Shown piece by piece: positions 13,656 through 22,060 of a DNA stretch of 54,699 bases (position 1 is the stretch's first letter; each line of letters starts with the position of its first letter). The DNA is taken from contig NZ_MZMV01000048.1 in NCBI RefSeq assembly GCF_002210435.1, positions 1 to 54,699 on the forward strand. Reading direction: 5' to 3'. The position numbers and the translations under genes were made by a program. Origin of the DNA: Micromonospora wenchangensis (GTDB taxonomy: Bacteria > Actinomycetota > Actinomycetes > Mycobacteriales > Micromonosporaceae). The notes below the pieces were generated by a model, which worked only from the letters and a program-made list of their open reading frames with translations, was not told the origin of the DNA and searched no databases.

Positions 13656-16600
13656 TCACCGGCGCAGGGTGAGGGTGACCGCGCCGGTGGCCGCGCCCGA
13701 CGGGTCCACCACAACGGTGTAGTCGCCGGTGCCCGGCAGGACGGTCGCACCGATGCCACCGCCGCCGGCGACCACGCAGCCGGCGGCCACCGTCGCACCG
13801 TCGGCGTCGCGCAGGGTCAACGGGGAGCACTGGTCCGGCAGGGTGGCGTCGCTGGCCGTGACGGTCACCGACGTGCCGGCCGTGCCGGTGAACCGGTAGC
13901 CGAGCACCGCGCCGGGCCGGTCGACGGTGGCGACGACCGGCGGACCGTCGACGGTGATCGCACCGACCCGGTCGGCGGTGGCGAACAGCCGCAGCGCCAC
14001 GGTGCCGACGGTACGGTCCACCGGGTCCACCGACACGGTGTACGTCCCGTCGGCGGGCAGCAGCGTGCCGTCGATCTCGCCGACGCCGCCGACGACGCAG
14101 CCGCCGTCGAGCCGCTGCCCGTCAGGGTCGAGCAGGTCCAGCGGGGAGCACTGGTCGGGCAGGGTGCTCTGCGGCACCTCGACTAAGACCCGCTGGCCGG
14201 CCCGGCCGGTGAACCGGTACCGGGCCCGGCTGCCCGGCGCGTCGAGCGTCGCGGTGACCACCGGCGCGTCCGGTCGCAGGGTGCCTGTGGTGTCCCGGGC
14301 CGCGTAGACCCGCACGGCGGCCCGACCGGTGCCGGCGCCGGCGTCGACCACCACCGCGTACCTGCCGTCGCGGGTGAGGTCGGTGCGGTCGATGTGGCCG
14401 AGGCCGCCGACGGTGCAGCCGCTGGCCACCTCCGTCCCGGTCGGGTCGAGCAGCCGCAACGGGGAACAGCCGTCGGTGAGGCCGGGCGCGCCGACGTCGA
14501 CGAACACGGCGTCCCCGGCCCGGGCGGGGAAGGTCAGCGGCGCACCGCCCGGGGTCAGCGACCCGGTGGCGAGCGGGGTCGCGGCGATCGGCGCGGGGGC
14601 CGGCGGGACGATCCGCTCGGTGCCGACGCCGCTGACCGCGAACTCGGGGCGGCCGGTCACCCCCACGTCGAGGACGCACTCGGCGAGCTGCCGGGCGTCG
14701 GTGATGCCGGCCCACCGGCACACCTGCTCGGCGCGGGCCCGCCGGTTCGGGTCGAGGTCGTCGACGGTCACCTCCCGCTGCGGGAACTCCCGGTCGGTGA
14801 ACGAGCCGGTGTCCTGCCCGTCGGCGTAGCTGAACAGGGAGGTGTCCCCGGTGACCCGCCAACCGTCGGCGTAGGACGGGTAGAGCTGTTCGAACGGCAC
14901 GGGCTGGCGCAGGGCGGCCCCGGAGGGGGCGGCGACGTCGTCGGCCGGGTCACCGTCGAAGTCGCCGAGCAGCCCGTGGACCTTCCCGGCCCGGCCCGCC
15001 GCCAGCTTCACCAGCACCCGGTAGCCGTACGGGCCGATCGGGTCGACGGCGGCGGCGGAACCGTCGGGCCAGCGCAGGTCGTAGCCGTCGGCGGCACCGG
15101 TGTCGGAGTCGCGGCGGGTGAGCCGGCCCCCGCCGGGCAGAGCCGTCGCGCCCGGCGGCACGTCCCGGGCCGTGCCGTCGACGCGGACCTCGGTGTGGCC
15201 GTCGACCAGGGTGAGGGCGGCCCGGTGCGCGCCGAGGCGGAACGCGACGGCGGAGTTGACCGACACCGTCCGCGAGTCACCCATCGGCGTCTGCCGGACC
15301 TGCACCGCCAGCGGGTCACCTGAGGTGGCGGCGACCAGCACGAACTCGCCGACGGCCTGGAAGTCGTAGTAGTGCCGGTCGAAGGTGACCAGGTGCGGGT
15401 CGCCGTTGGTGCCGCCGCAGTCGCCCCCGTCCTCGCAGAGTTTCACCGGCCCCTTGGGCGGCGGGGTCTTCTTCTTGGGCTTCTTGCACTCGTCGAGGCT
15501 CTTGGGCAGGGTCTTGCCGGCGTACTCGGTGCGCGGCGGCAGGCCCTTCGCGGCCCGGTACCTGTTCTCCGCCAGGGTCGCCTTGACCTCGGCGGTCTTG
15601 ATCCCGGTGCCCCCGCAGTCGCCCTGCGGCACGGCGTCGCGGGAGATGTCGTCGGAGTGGTTCAGCTCGTGGTACAGCGCCGCGCACGGGTCCCGGGCGA
15701 CCCCGTCGCCGTACGGGTCGACCGAGGTCGGGTTCCAGGTCACCGTGGAGGAACCCTTGCCGTCCTTGCTGTCCGGGGTCTCGAACGAGCCCGACCCGCC
15801 CGGGGTGGGGACGATCCGCACCCGGGGGCTCTTGCCGTCCCTGAGCCGGGGCAGGATGCCCGCCGGGTCGCCGCCGGCCGCCGCGAACCCCTGGAGGCAG
15901 CCGTCGACGGCGGCCTGGAAGTCGACGCCGGGGACCGGCACCCCGGCACCCGGGTCGACCTGGTAGTCGGCCCGTGCCGGCCGGACGCCCCCGCCGACGA
16001 CCGCGCCGGCGGCGACCAGCAGCAGCGCGACGGCGGCGGCCGGGCGACGGCGGGTCCGCCGCAGGAGCAGCAGCGCCAGCCCACCGACCAGCACCGTCAG
16101 CAGCAGCACCGCCCCGCCGAGCAGCCAGCGCCACCACCGCCCGCCGGGGGTGCCGTCGCCGACGGTGAACCCGACCGTGCGCAGTGCCGTCGTCCCCGTG
16201 CAGGGGTCGGTCAGTCCGGTCACCGGCAGCGTCGTCCAACTCGCCGTCACCTGATAGCTGCCGGGTGACCCGACCGGCCAGAGGGTGTCCAACCCGCCGC
16301 CGTCCGGGGTCGCCGTCACCGACCGCAGCACCACGGCGTCGTCGCCGTCGCCGTCGTGCACCCGGACGCCGACCAGTGGCACGGTCACGCTCTGCCCGGG
16401 TGCCAGGGTGACCGTGCCGGCGGTGGCGGCGGCGGCGATGCCGTCGCCGTAGAAGCTGCGCCCCAGGGCCGGGGTCAGCTCCCGCCCGTCCCGGCGGACC
16501 GAGGTCACCTGCACGGTGCCGTCGGCCACGGTGGCCAGCGCGCAGGCCGCGCCGGTGTCGTTGGTGACGGCGAGCGTCAACCGGACCGGTTCGCCCGGGG

Positions 16601-16736
16601 CGAGCCGGGGCGTGCTGGTCCGCAGGTCCAGCCCGAGGCCCCCGGCGGGCGGGGCGGCCGAGGCCGGCACCGGCCCCGCCGCCAGCGCCGCCGCGAGGAC
16701 GGCGCACCCGCCGACGAGTCGCACGATCAGCGTCAT
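13656..16736 (-). CDS. Large membrane/secreted protein: HELNH metallopeptidase-like region, vWFD domain and three C-terminal repeats
   Basis: This gene encodes 1026 aa from the ATG at 16736. Parts in order: signal peptide (1-28); a beta-rich extracellular region (30-195); a transmembrane helix (204-226) with a RRTRRR stop; a second hydrophobic segment (232-250) ending PARA-DYQ like a signal-peptidase site; a region with YHELNHSDD (HELNH 356-360), an HExxH zinc site like that of M91/NleD-type peptidases, with acidic residues about 25 further on; a Lys/Pro linker; a von Willebrand type D domain beginning GDPHLVTFDRHYYDF (446) and running to about 620; and three ~105-residue repeats (from about 700) each with QCSPL-x-L-x-D and G-x-G-x-I, like pre-peptidase C-terminal beta-sandwiches. 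Target unknown. The zinc site is seen; protease activity is inferred. Confidence 0.85.
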   Translation of the reverse strand: MTLIVRLVGGCAVLAAALAAGPVPASAAPPAGGLGLDLRTSTPRLAPGEPVRLTLAVTNDTGAACALATVADGTVQVTSVRRDGRELTPALGRSFYGDGIAAAATAGTVTLAPGQSVTVPLVGVRVHDGDGDDAVVLRSVTATPDGGGLDTLWPVGSPGSYQVTASWTTLPVTGLTDPCTGTTALRTVGFTVGDGTPGGRWWRWLLGGAVLLLTVLVGGLALLLLRRTRRRPAAAVALLLVAAGAVVGGGVRPARADYQVDPGAGVPVPGVDFQAAVDGCLQGFAAAGGDPAGILPRLRDGKSPRVRIVPTPGGSGSFETPDSKDGKGSSTVTWNPTSVDPYGDGVARDPCAALYHELNHSDDISRDAVPQGDCGGTGIKTAEVKATLAENRYRAAKGLPPRTEYAGKTLPKSLDECKKPKKKTPPPKGPVKLCEDGGDCGGTNGDPHLVTFDRHYYDFQAVGEFVLVAATSGDPLAVQVRQTPMGDSRTVSVNSAVAFRLGAHRAALTLVDGHTEVRVDGTARDVPPGATALPGGGRLTRRDSDTGAADGYDLRWPDGSAAAVDPIGPYGYRVLVKLAAGRAGKVHGLLGDFDGDPADDVAAPSGAALRQPVPFEQLYPSYADGWRVTGDTSLFSYADGQDTGSFTDREFPQREVTVDDLDPNRRARAEQVCRWAGITDARQLAECVLDVGVTGRPEFAVSGVGTERIVPPAPAPIAATPLATGSLTPGGAPLTFPARAGDAVFVDVGAPGLTDGCSPLRLLDPTGTEVASGCTVGGLGHIDRTDLTRDGRYAVVVDAGAGTGRAAVRVYAARDTTGTLRPDAPVVTATLDAPGSRARYRFTGRAGQRVLVEVPQSTLPDQCSPLDLLDPDGQRLDGGCVVGGVGEIDGTLLPADGTYTVSVDPVDRTVGTVALRLFATADRVGAITVDGPPVVATVDRPGAVLGYRFTGTAGTSVTVTASDATLPDQCSPLTLRDADGATVAAGCVVAGGGGIGATVLPGTGDYTVVVDPSGAATGAVTLTLRR

Positions 16737-16852
16737 GCGCGGCACTCTAGGGCCGGGACGCCCGTGCTCCGCTCGACTGTCGCGCATCGGTCGCCACCAC
16801 CGCGACCACCCCGGTACGCGGGCCACCCCGGCCGCCCGCCGTCGCCCCGCCG

Positions 16853-17683
16853 TCACCCGGCGATGACCTCCCGCAGCCGGACGGCGAAGCCGGCCGGGTC
16901 GTCGGCGAAGCCGAGGTGCCCGCCGGGGAACATGGTGGGTGGCACGCCCAGCGCGGCGGCCAGCGCGCGGGAGCTGCGGTCGCACAGTTCCCCCGCCGAC
17001 TCCGCACCGAGACCGACCAGCACCCGGGTCGGGCCGTCGCGCAGGGCGGCGATGTCCGGCTGGTGGCGGGTGGTGCCGCGCAGGGTGTGCAGGTACTGGT
17101 AGCGCTCGTCGGCGGCGTCCTGCGGGTCGGGTTCCTGGCCGAACATGCCCTGGACCATCTCCTCGGGCATGACGATGTTGGCGATGGCGAGGAACTTCCG
17201 CCAGGCCCCCAGCCGGTCCCCACGCCGGTAGGTGGCGACCATGTCGTCCTCCCGGGCGAGCAGGTCGTCACGGTCGTCGAGCAGCAGCACCAGCGGCGGC
17301 TCGTGGGCGATCACGGTGTGCGCCGCCCGCGGGTGCGCCTGGGCGAGCGCCAGGACGGTGACCGCGCCACCGCTGGAGCCGAGCACCGTCGCCGGGCCGG
17401 CGTCGAGGTGGGCCAGCAGTCGGGCCAGGTCGTCGGCGCGCAGTTCGGGGGTGGAGTCCTGCTCGGGGTCGTGCAGCCGGCTGCGGCGGATGCCCCGCGG
17501 GTCGGTGGTGAGCACCGTGTGGTCGGTGGCGAGCAGGTCGGCCAGCGGGGCGAACGCCCGGGCGTCCATCGGGGCGGCGACCAGCGCCACCAGGGGCCCC
17601 TGACCGCGTACCTCGAAGTACAGGGTGCCGTCGGGGACGGCCAGGGTGGCGGTGGTCACCGGGACGGTGGTGGAACTGCTCAT
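16853..17683 (-). CDS. Alpha/beta hydrolase
   Basis: This 276-aa protein starts MSSSTTVPVTTATLAVPDG. It has the alpha/beta hydrolase fold: LYFEVRGQGPLVALVAAPMDARAF, TTDPRGIRRSR, and the nucleophile elbow VLGSSGGAVTVLALA (Gly-x-Ser-x-Gly). Near the C-terminus, DRSSRALAAALGVPPTMFPGGHLGFADDPAGFA contains the conserved GGH that carries the catalytic histidine. It is divergent from an ECF sigma factor gene, with start codons 74 bp apart. Such pairs sometimes form a small regulon, but this is not shown here. Substrate unknown; many relatives are annotated as proline iminopeptidase- or esterase-like. Confidence 0.88.
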   Translation of the reverse strand: MSSSTTVPVTTATLAVPDGTLYFEVRGQGPLVALVAAPMDARAFAPLADLLATDHTVLTTDPRGIRRSRLHDPEQDSTPELRADDLARLLAHLDAGPATVLGSSGGAVTVLALAQAHPRAAHTVIAHEPPLVLLLDDRDDLLAREDDMVATYRRGDRLGAWRKFLAIANIVMPEEMVQGMFGQEPDPQDAADERYQYLHTLRGTTRHQPDIAALRDGPTRVLVGLGAESAGELCDRSSRALAAALGVPPTMFPGGHLGFADDPAGFAVRLREVIAG

Positions 17684-17757
17684 GATCGGGTCCTCCGGGT
17701 CGTGACGTGCGGCTCGTACCCGGTACAGACTCCCGGCGTGGGGCAGAATCGTCGGTC

Positions 17758-18795
17758 GTGAGCAGGATTTCCACCGAGATCACGGCCGACGACCACGACG
17801 CGACGCTGACCCGGGCCCGGAGCGGGGACGACGCCGCGTTCACCGCGCTGGTCGCGCCGCTGCGGCCGGAACTGCACGCGCACTGCTACCGGATGCTCGG
17901 CTCCCCGCACGACGCCGACGACGCGTTGCAGGAGGCCCTGCTGCGGGCCTGGCGGGCGCTGCCCCGGTTCGAGGGGCGCAGCTCCCTGCGAACCTGGCTC
18001 TACACCGTCGCCACCCGCACCTGCCTGGACCTGGCCAGCGGGCGGGGGCGGCGGGCGCTGCCCGTCGACCTGGGGCCGGCCAGCGAACACGCCGTGCCGG
18101 GCAGCGTCGCCGCCGACCACGTGCGGTGGCTCGGCCCGTACCCCGACGCCGCCCTGGCCGCCGGCCCGGCCACCCCCGACGCCCGTTACGAGCAGCGGGA
18201 GGCCGTCGAGCTGGCGTTCGTCGCCGCGTTGCAACACCTGCCCGGCAACCAGCGGGCCGCGCTGCTGCTGTTCGACGTGCTCGGCTTCACCGCCGCCGAG
18301 ATCGCCGCCATGACGGGCACCTCCGCCGGGTCGGTCAACTCGGCGCTGGCGCGGGCCCGTCGGGTCGTCGCCGAGCGGGTGCCCGCCCGCAGCCAGCAGC
18401 AGGCGCTGCGGACCCTCGGCGACGCCCGGCTGCGCGAGGTCGCCGCCGGCTACGCCACCGCCCTGGAGAACGGCGACGCCGACGCCCTGGTCGCCCTGCT
18501 CACCGAGGACGTCACCTGGTCGATGCCGCCGCTGCCGCACTGGTACGCCGGCCGGGACGCGGTGCTGGACTTCGCGCGGGCGATGCCGCTGGGCAGCTGC
18601 GGCGGATGGCGGCACCTGCCGGTGGCCGCCAACGGCCAGCCGGCGGTGGCCAACTACCTGCGCGCGGGTGGCACCGGACCCTACCTGCCGTGGTCGATCA
18701 CGGTGCTGACGGTGCGCGACGGCCTGATCGCCGACCTCGTCTCGTTCCTCGACGACACCCTGTTCCCGACGTTCGGCCTACCGGCCACCCGCTGA
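17758..18795 (+). CDS. ECF RNA polymerase sigma factor with SnoaL-like C-terminal domain (SigG-type)
   Basis: The protein has 345 aa from the GTG at 17758; an upstream in-frame start at 17707 would add 17 unconserved residues. Region 2 is FTALVAPLRPELHAHCYRMLGSPHDADDALQEALLRAWRALPRF, where HCYRMLGS and DADDALQE are signature motifs. Region 4 holds LPGNQRAALLLFDVLGFTAAEIAAMTGTSAGSVNSALARARR. About 130 residues follow (DARLREVAAGYATALENGDADALVALLTEDVTWSMPP) and form a SnoaL/NTF2-like domain typical of the SigG/SigJ-like ECF groups, where this domain modulates activity instead of a classic anti-sigma. No anti-sigma gene is adjacent, consistent with that class. Confidence 0.93.
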   Translation: MSRISTEITADDHDATLTRARSGDDAAFTALVAPLRPELHAHCYRMLGSPHDADDALQEALLRAWRALPRFEGRSSLRTWLYTVATRTCLDLASGRGRRALPVDLGPASEHAVPGSVAADHVRWLGPYPDAALAAGPATPDARYEQREAVELAFVAALQHLPGNQRAALLLFDVLGFTAAEIAAMTGTSAGSVNSALARARRVVAERVPARSQQQALRTLGDARLREVAAGYATALENGDADALVALLTEDVTWSMPPLPHWYAGRDAVLDFARAMPLGSCGGWRHLPVAANGQPAVANYLRAGGTGPYLPWSITVLTVRDGLIADLVSFLDDTLFPTFGLPATR

Positions 18796-18828
18796 CGGCC
18801 GGTGGGCGGGCCTCCCGCCCACCGGCCG
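18796..18828. terminator. Bidirectional hairpin terminator
   Basis: There is a perfect 15-bp stem: CGGCCGGTGGGCGGG (18796-18810), loop CCT, and its reverse complement at 18814-18828. It lies exactly between the convergent sigma factor and GH43-like genes. No T-tract, as is common in high-GC actinomycetes. Confidence 0.85.
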
Positions 18829-18842
18829 ACGCGTCGGTCCGC

Positions 18843-20180
18843 TCAGGCCAGCGGCGCGGTGAGGGTGTACGAGGCGTCCCCGGCGAAGGTGCTGCCGGCG
18901 GCGTACGGGTCGACCCGCAGCACGTAGTCGTAGTGGCGCAGGTAGCGGCCGGGATGGTTCCACGACTCGAACGAGTAGCTGCCGCCCCCGGCCAGCCCGG
19001 TCCGGCTGCAGAAGGTGGCGTCCCCGGCGAAGACGGCGCTGCCGTCGTTGCCGGCGAGCCGGATCGTGAAGTCCCAGTGCCGCAGGTAGGAGCCGTTGAC
19101 CGCGCGGAACGAGTAGCAGGAGGAGTTGGCCAGGCCGGGGACGATCTGGAAGGTGGCGTCCTGCCGGTCGGCCAGCGGGCTGCCGCTGCCCAGCACGTCG
19201 ATGCGGGCCACGTTGTCGCGGTGGCGGACGTACCGGTCGGGGAAGTTCGCCGAGCGCAGCGAGCGGCTGCCGGTGGGCGGGGCGGAGGAGTCCCCGACGC
19301 TCTCCCGCAGCACGGTGAAGTGGCGCACCGTGCCGGACAGCCCGGCCAGTTCGGTCTTGCCGGTGAAGCCGTACAGGTCGCTGCTGTCGGCGGAGTAGTA
19401 GCGGCCGGCGCCGTACTGGTCGAAGTAGATCCGCCAGCGGTTGTCGGGCAGCCGGACCAGGGCCGGGCCTTCGAGGCCGGAACCCCAGCCGGCCCAGTTG
19501 CCGGTGCCGACCCAGCTCCACGGCCCGGTCAGCGCGGTCGCGGTGGCGTGCTCGATGTACTTGGTGGTCTCGTTCTTCATGAAGTTGTGGTAGGTGTTGC
19601 CGACCTTGACGATGAAGCTGTCGATGTGGTTGGTGCCGATGCCGTTGAGCGCCGCCGGGGCGCTCCACGCCGACAGCGCGGAGTTCGTCGCGGTGATCCG
19701 GTAGGGCTGGAACTGCCCGGCGGTGCCGGTCTGCGACACGGAGACGACGATGTGCACGCTGCCGTCGCTGTCGACGAACCACTCCGGTGCCCAGGTGCTC
19801 CCGTTGGCCGGCGCGACGGGCACGGTGACGTTGCGCTGGAAGGTCCAGCTCAGGTAGTCGGCGCTGCGGGCGATGCCGATGGTGTTGCCGGTCCAGCCGG
19901 TGGTGTAGACGAGGTAGTAGTAGCCGTCGGTGTGCCGGATGACGCTCGGGTCGCGGACCAGCCCGGACGGCGGGGTGTAGGCGTTGGCCCGTTGCAGGGT
20001 GAACCGGGTGGCGTCGGCCGAGTCGTAGACGTACATGTTGGATTCGCTGCTGTTGGTGAACGCGGTCATCAGGTAGTGCGGGACCGGCCCGGCGGCGTTG
20101 GCCCGCGCCGGCCCGGCGACCAGCAGGCCACCGAGCACGCAGAGCACCGCCGCCAGGGCGCCGTAGCGGAGACGTCCCAT
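18843..20180 (-). CDS. Secreted GH43-like five-bladed propeller with AbfB (CBM42) arabinose-binding domain
   Basis: This gene encodes 445 aa from the ATG at 20180, with a GAGAGAGG ribosome site. The signal peptide ends around ARANA. Residues ~30-300 form a GH43-type beta-propeller: RDPSVIRHTDGYYYLVYTT, IARSADYLSWTFQRNV, STWAPEWFVDSDGSVHI and LEGPALVRLPDNRWRIYFD, with the conserved Asp/Glu positions of the family. Residues ~310-445 form an AbfB (arabinofuranosidase B, CBM42) beta-trefoil with repeated F-x-x-R-Y-[VL]-R-H and A-x-F-x-x-x-[PA]-x-L motifs. It probably removes or binds arabinofuranose side chains of plant polysaccharides. The divergent ROK regulator next door suggests sugar-responsive control. 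Substrate inferred. Confidence 0.9.
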   Translation of the reverse strand: MGRLRYGALAAVLCVLGGLLVAGPARANAAGPVPHYLMTAFTNSSESNMYVYDSADATRFTLQRANAYTPPSGLVRDPSVIRHTDGYYYLVYTTGWTGNTIGIARSADYLSWTFQRNVTVPVAPANGSTWAPEWFVDSDGSVHIVVSVSQTGTAGQFQPYRITATNSALSAWSAPAALNGIGTNHIDSFIVKVGNTYHNFMKNETTKYIEHATATALTGPWSWVGTGNWAGWGSGLEGPALVRLPDNRWRIYFDQYGAGRYYSADSSDLYGFTGKTELAGLSGTVRHFTVLRESVGDSSAPPTGSRSLRSANFPDRYVRHRDNVARIDVLGSGSPLADRQDATFQIVPGLANSSCYSFRAVNGSYLRHWDFTIRLAGNDGSAVFAGDATFCSRTGLAGGGSYSFESWNHPGRYLRHYDYVLRVDPYAAGSTFAGDASYTLTAPLA

Positions 20181-20237
20181 CGACACACCTCTCTCTATAA
20201 ATCGATGGTTGTCATCCTGCACTATTGCCAATGGTTT

Positions 20238-20252
20238 TCGTAAGTGTTGCGA
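20238..20252. promoter_or_regulatory. Imperfect palindrome in the GH43/ROK divergent promoter
   Basis: TCGTAAGTGTTGCGA fits TCGnAAnnnTTnCGA and lies in the 80-bp AT-rich spacer between the GH43-like gene (starts 20180, minus) and the ROK regulator (starts 20261, plus). It is the best local candidate for the ROK operator; a single site, so only suggestive. Confidence 0.4.
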
Positions 20253-20260
20253 TAAGCCCC

Positions 20261-21442
20261 ATGGCCCGGACCTCCCGCGACATTCGTTCCGCCAACCGGC
20301 TCACCGTCGTCCAGCAGGTCGTCGCCGCCGGCACCACCAGCCGGCAACGCCTCGCCGTCGACACCGGGCTCAGCCTCGGCACCGTCGCCACCCTGGTCGC
20401 CGAACTCACCGACCTCGGGCTGCTCACCGAGGCCGGCCAAGAGGACTCCGGCGGCGGGCGACCCCGCGGCCTGGTCACCGCCGACCCGCACGGCGGCCTG
20501 CTGGTCGGCGTCGACGTCGCCGAGACGTACGTGCACGTCGACCTCTTCGACACCACGCTGACCCGGCTGGCCGGAGCCGAGGAGGCGCTACGCCCCCTGG
20601 AACGCCGCCCCCACCAGGTGGTCCGGCACATCGTCAGCGGCATCGACACCGTCCTGGCCGGCACCGGGGCCCGGGTGCTGGGCGTCGGGGTCAGCGTCCC
20701 CGGTCAGGTCGACCGGGAGGGCGGCGTGTCGGTGTTCGCGCCCAACTGGAACTGGCACGACGTACCGCTGCGGGACCTGCTCGCCGACCACCTGCCGCTG
20801 CCGCTGCACCTGGACAACCCGCTGCGCGCGGCGGTGCTCGCCGAACTGTGGGCCGGGGCCGCCCGGGGCCGCGACGACGTCGCCGTGATCAATCTGGGCA
20901 CCGGCGTCGGCGCGGGCCTCGCCTTCGGCGGCATCCTCTACCGGGGCAGCAGCAACAGCGCCGGCGAGTGGGGGCACACCACCCTGGTCCTCGACGGCCG
21001 GCTCTGCCGGTGCGGCAGCCGGGGCTGCGTCGAGGCGTACGTCGGCGCGCCCGGCATCATGCAGACCCTGCGCGACCTGGCCCCGACCAGCCCGCTGCTG
21101 CACCCCGAGGACCAGACCGCCACCCTCGACGCCCTCGCCGCCGGCCTGGCCGCCGACGACCCCACCGCCGCGAAGGTGGTCGCCGAGACCGCCCGCTACC
21201 TCGGCGTCGCCGTCGCCGACCTGGTCAACCTGCTCAACCCGGAGGTCGTGGTGCTCAGTAGCTGGGTCGCCGACCGGCTCGGCGACCGGCTGCGCGACGA
21301 GGTCCGCGCCGTGGTCGCCCAGCACGCGCTGCGTCGCCCGCTCGTCGCCACCGGGATCGTCCGCTCCCCCGTCGCCGGCAACCCGGTCAGCCTCGGCGCG
21401 GCCACCCTCGCCCTGGAGGGCTTCCTCACCCAGGGACGCTAG
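20261..21442 (+). CDS. ROK-family transcriptional regulator (NagC/XylR type)
   Basis: The protein has 393 aa from the ATG at 20261 (MARTSRDIRSANRL); earlier starts lack conservation. An N-terminal winged helix-turn-helix (residues ~5-65, TVVQQVVAAGTTSRQRLAVDTGLSLGTVATLVAEL) is followed by the ROK domain: LLVGVDVAETYVHVDLFD, GVGVSVPGQVD, INLGTGVGAGLAFGG and the zinc motif CRCGSRGCVE. The N-terminal domain and the divergent position beside a secreted glycosidase mark it as a sugar-sensing repressor, not a sugar kinase. It likely responds to an arabinose- or oligosaccharide-type inducer; the ligand is inferred. Confidence 0.92.
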   Translation: MARTSRDIRSANRLTVVQQVVAAGTTSRQRLAVDTGLSLGTVATLVAELTDLGLLTEAGQEDSGGGRPRGLVTADPHGGLLVGVDVAETYVHVDLFDTTLTRLAGAEEALRPLERRPHQVVRHIVSGIDTVLAGTGARVLGVGVSVPGQVDREGGVSVFAPNWNWHDVPLRDLLADHLPLPLHLDNPLRAAVLAELWAGAARGRDDVAVINLGTGVGAGLAFGGILYRGSSNSAGEWGHTTLVLDGRLCRCGSRGCVEAYVGAPGIMQTLRDLAPTSPLLHPEDQTATLDALAAGLAADDPTAAKVVAETARYLGVAVADLVNLLNPEVVVLSSWVADRLGDRLRDEVRAVVAQHALRRPLVATGIVRSPVAGNPVSLGAATLALEGFLTQGR

Positions 21443-21577
21443 CCCCCACCCCGTCCGCCCCCGCCCCGCCCCGCCCCGACCCGGCCCGGCCTGATCGGCG
21501 CTATTTGGCCGATTTAGCGGTATCGGAGCGCTCGGATACCGCTGGATCGCCGACACAGGTCGTGCCGGGCCGGGACA

Positions 21578-21988
21578 TCAGTCCAGGATCGCCGTCGCCT
21601 CGACCTCGACGAGAACGTCCGGCTCGAAGAGATAATCGACGCCGATGAGCGACGACGGCGGCAACGGCTGCGGCAGGCCAAGTTCCCCCGCCACGTCCTC
21701 CACCCCGGCCATGAAGTCACCGATCCGCTCCGGCGACCAGTTCGTCACGTAGAACGTCAGGCGGACGACGTCGGCGAAGCCCGCGCCGGCACCGGCCAGC
21801 CCGTACCCCGTGTTGCGCAGCGCCTGGGCGACCTGACCCCGCAGGTCGCCGATGGCGACCGGACGGCCGGCCCCGTCCCGGCTGATCTGACCGGCCACGT
21901 GGACGTGGCGCGACCCCGACGCCACCGCGACGTGGTGGTAGGGAACGGGCTGCGTCATGCCCGGTGCGGAGAAGAGCTGGACACCCAT
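21578..21988 (-). CDS. RidA/YjgF-family protein (atypical: active-site Arg missing)
   Basis: The product is 136 aa: HHVAVASGSRHVHVAGQISRDGAGRPV, then DLRGQVAQALRNTGYGLAGAGAGFADVVRLTFYVTNW, ending in LVEVEATAIL. This is the Rid fold, a trimer that hydrolyses enamines/imines in canonical members. The C-terminal Arg that binds the substrate carboxylate in E. coli RidA (ARLPKDV) is absent; the corresponding stretch here is VDYLFEPDV. It therefore belongs to another Rid subfamily and may not be an imine deaminase. It is divergent from an HxlR regulator with a palindromic site between them, so it is probably a target of that regulator. Confidence 0.9.
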   Translation of the reverse strand: MGVQLFSAPGMTQPVPYHHVAVASGSRHVHVAGQISRDGAGRPVAIGDLRGQVAQALRNTGYGLAGAGAGFADVVRLTFYVTNWSPERIGDFMAGVEDVAGELGLPQPLPPSSLIGVDYLFEPDVLVEVEATAILD

Positions 21989-22007
21989 CTGACTTCCTTT
22001 CCTCGGT

Positions 22008-22024
22008 GGTATCTCATGGATACC
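22008..22024. promoter_or_regulatory. Palindromic operator candidate between RidA-like and HxlR genes
   Basis: GGTATC (22008-22013) and GATACC (22019-22024) form a 6-bp inverted repeat with a 5-nt spacer. Flanking CTCGGT and ACCGAG at 22002-22007 and 22031-22036 extend the dyad. It lies 37 bp before the HxlR start and 20 bp before the RidA-like start, as expected for shared autoregulation. Confidence 0.6.
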
Positions 22025-22060
22025 TGGTGTACCGAGGGAACTTCAACGAGACTAGGTGTC

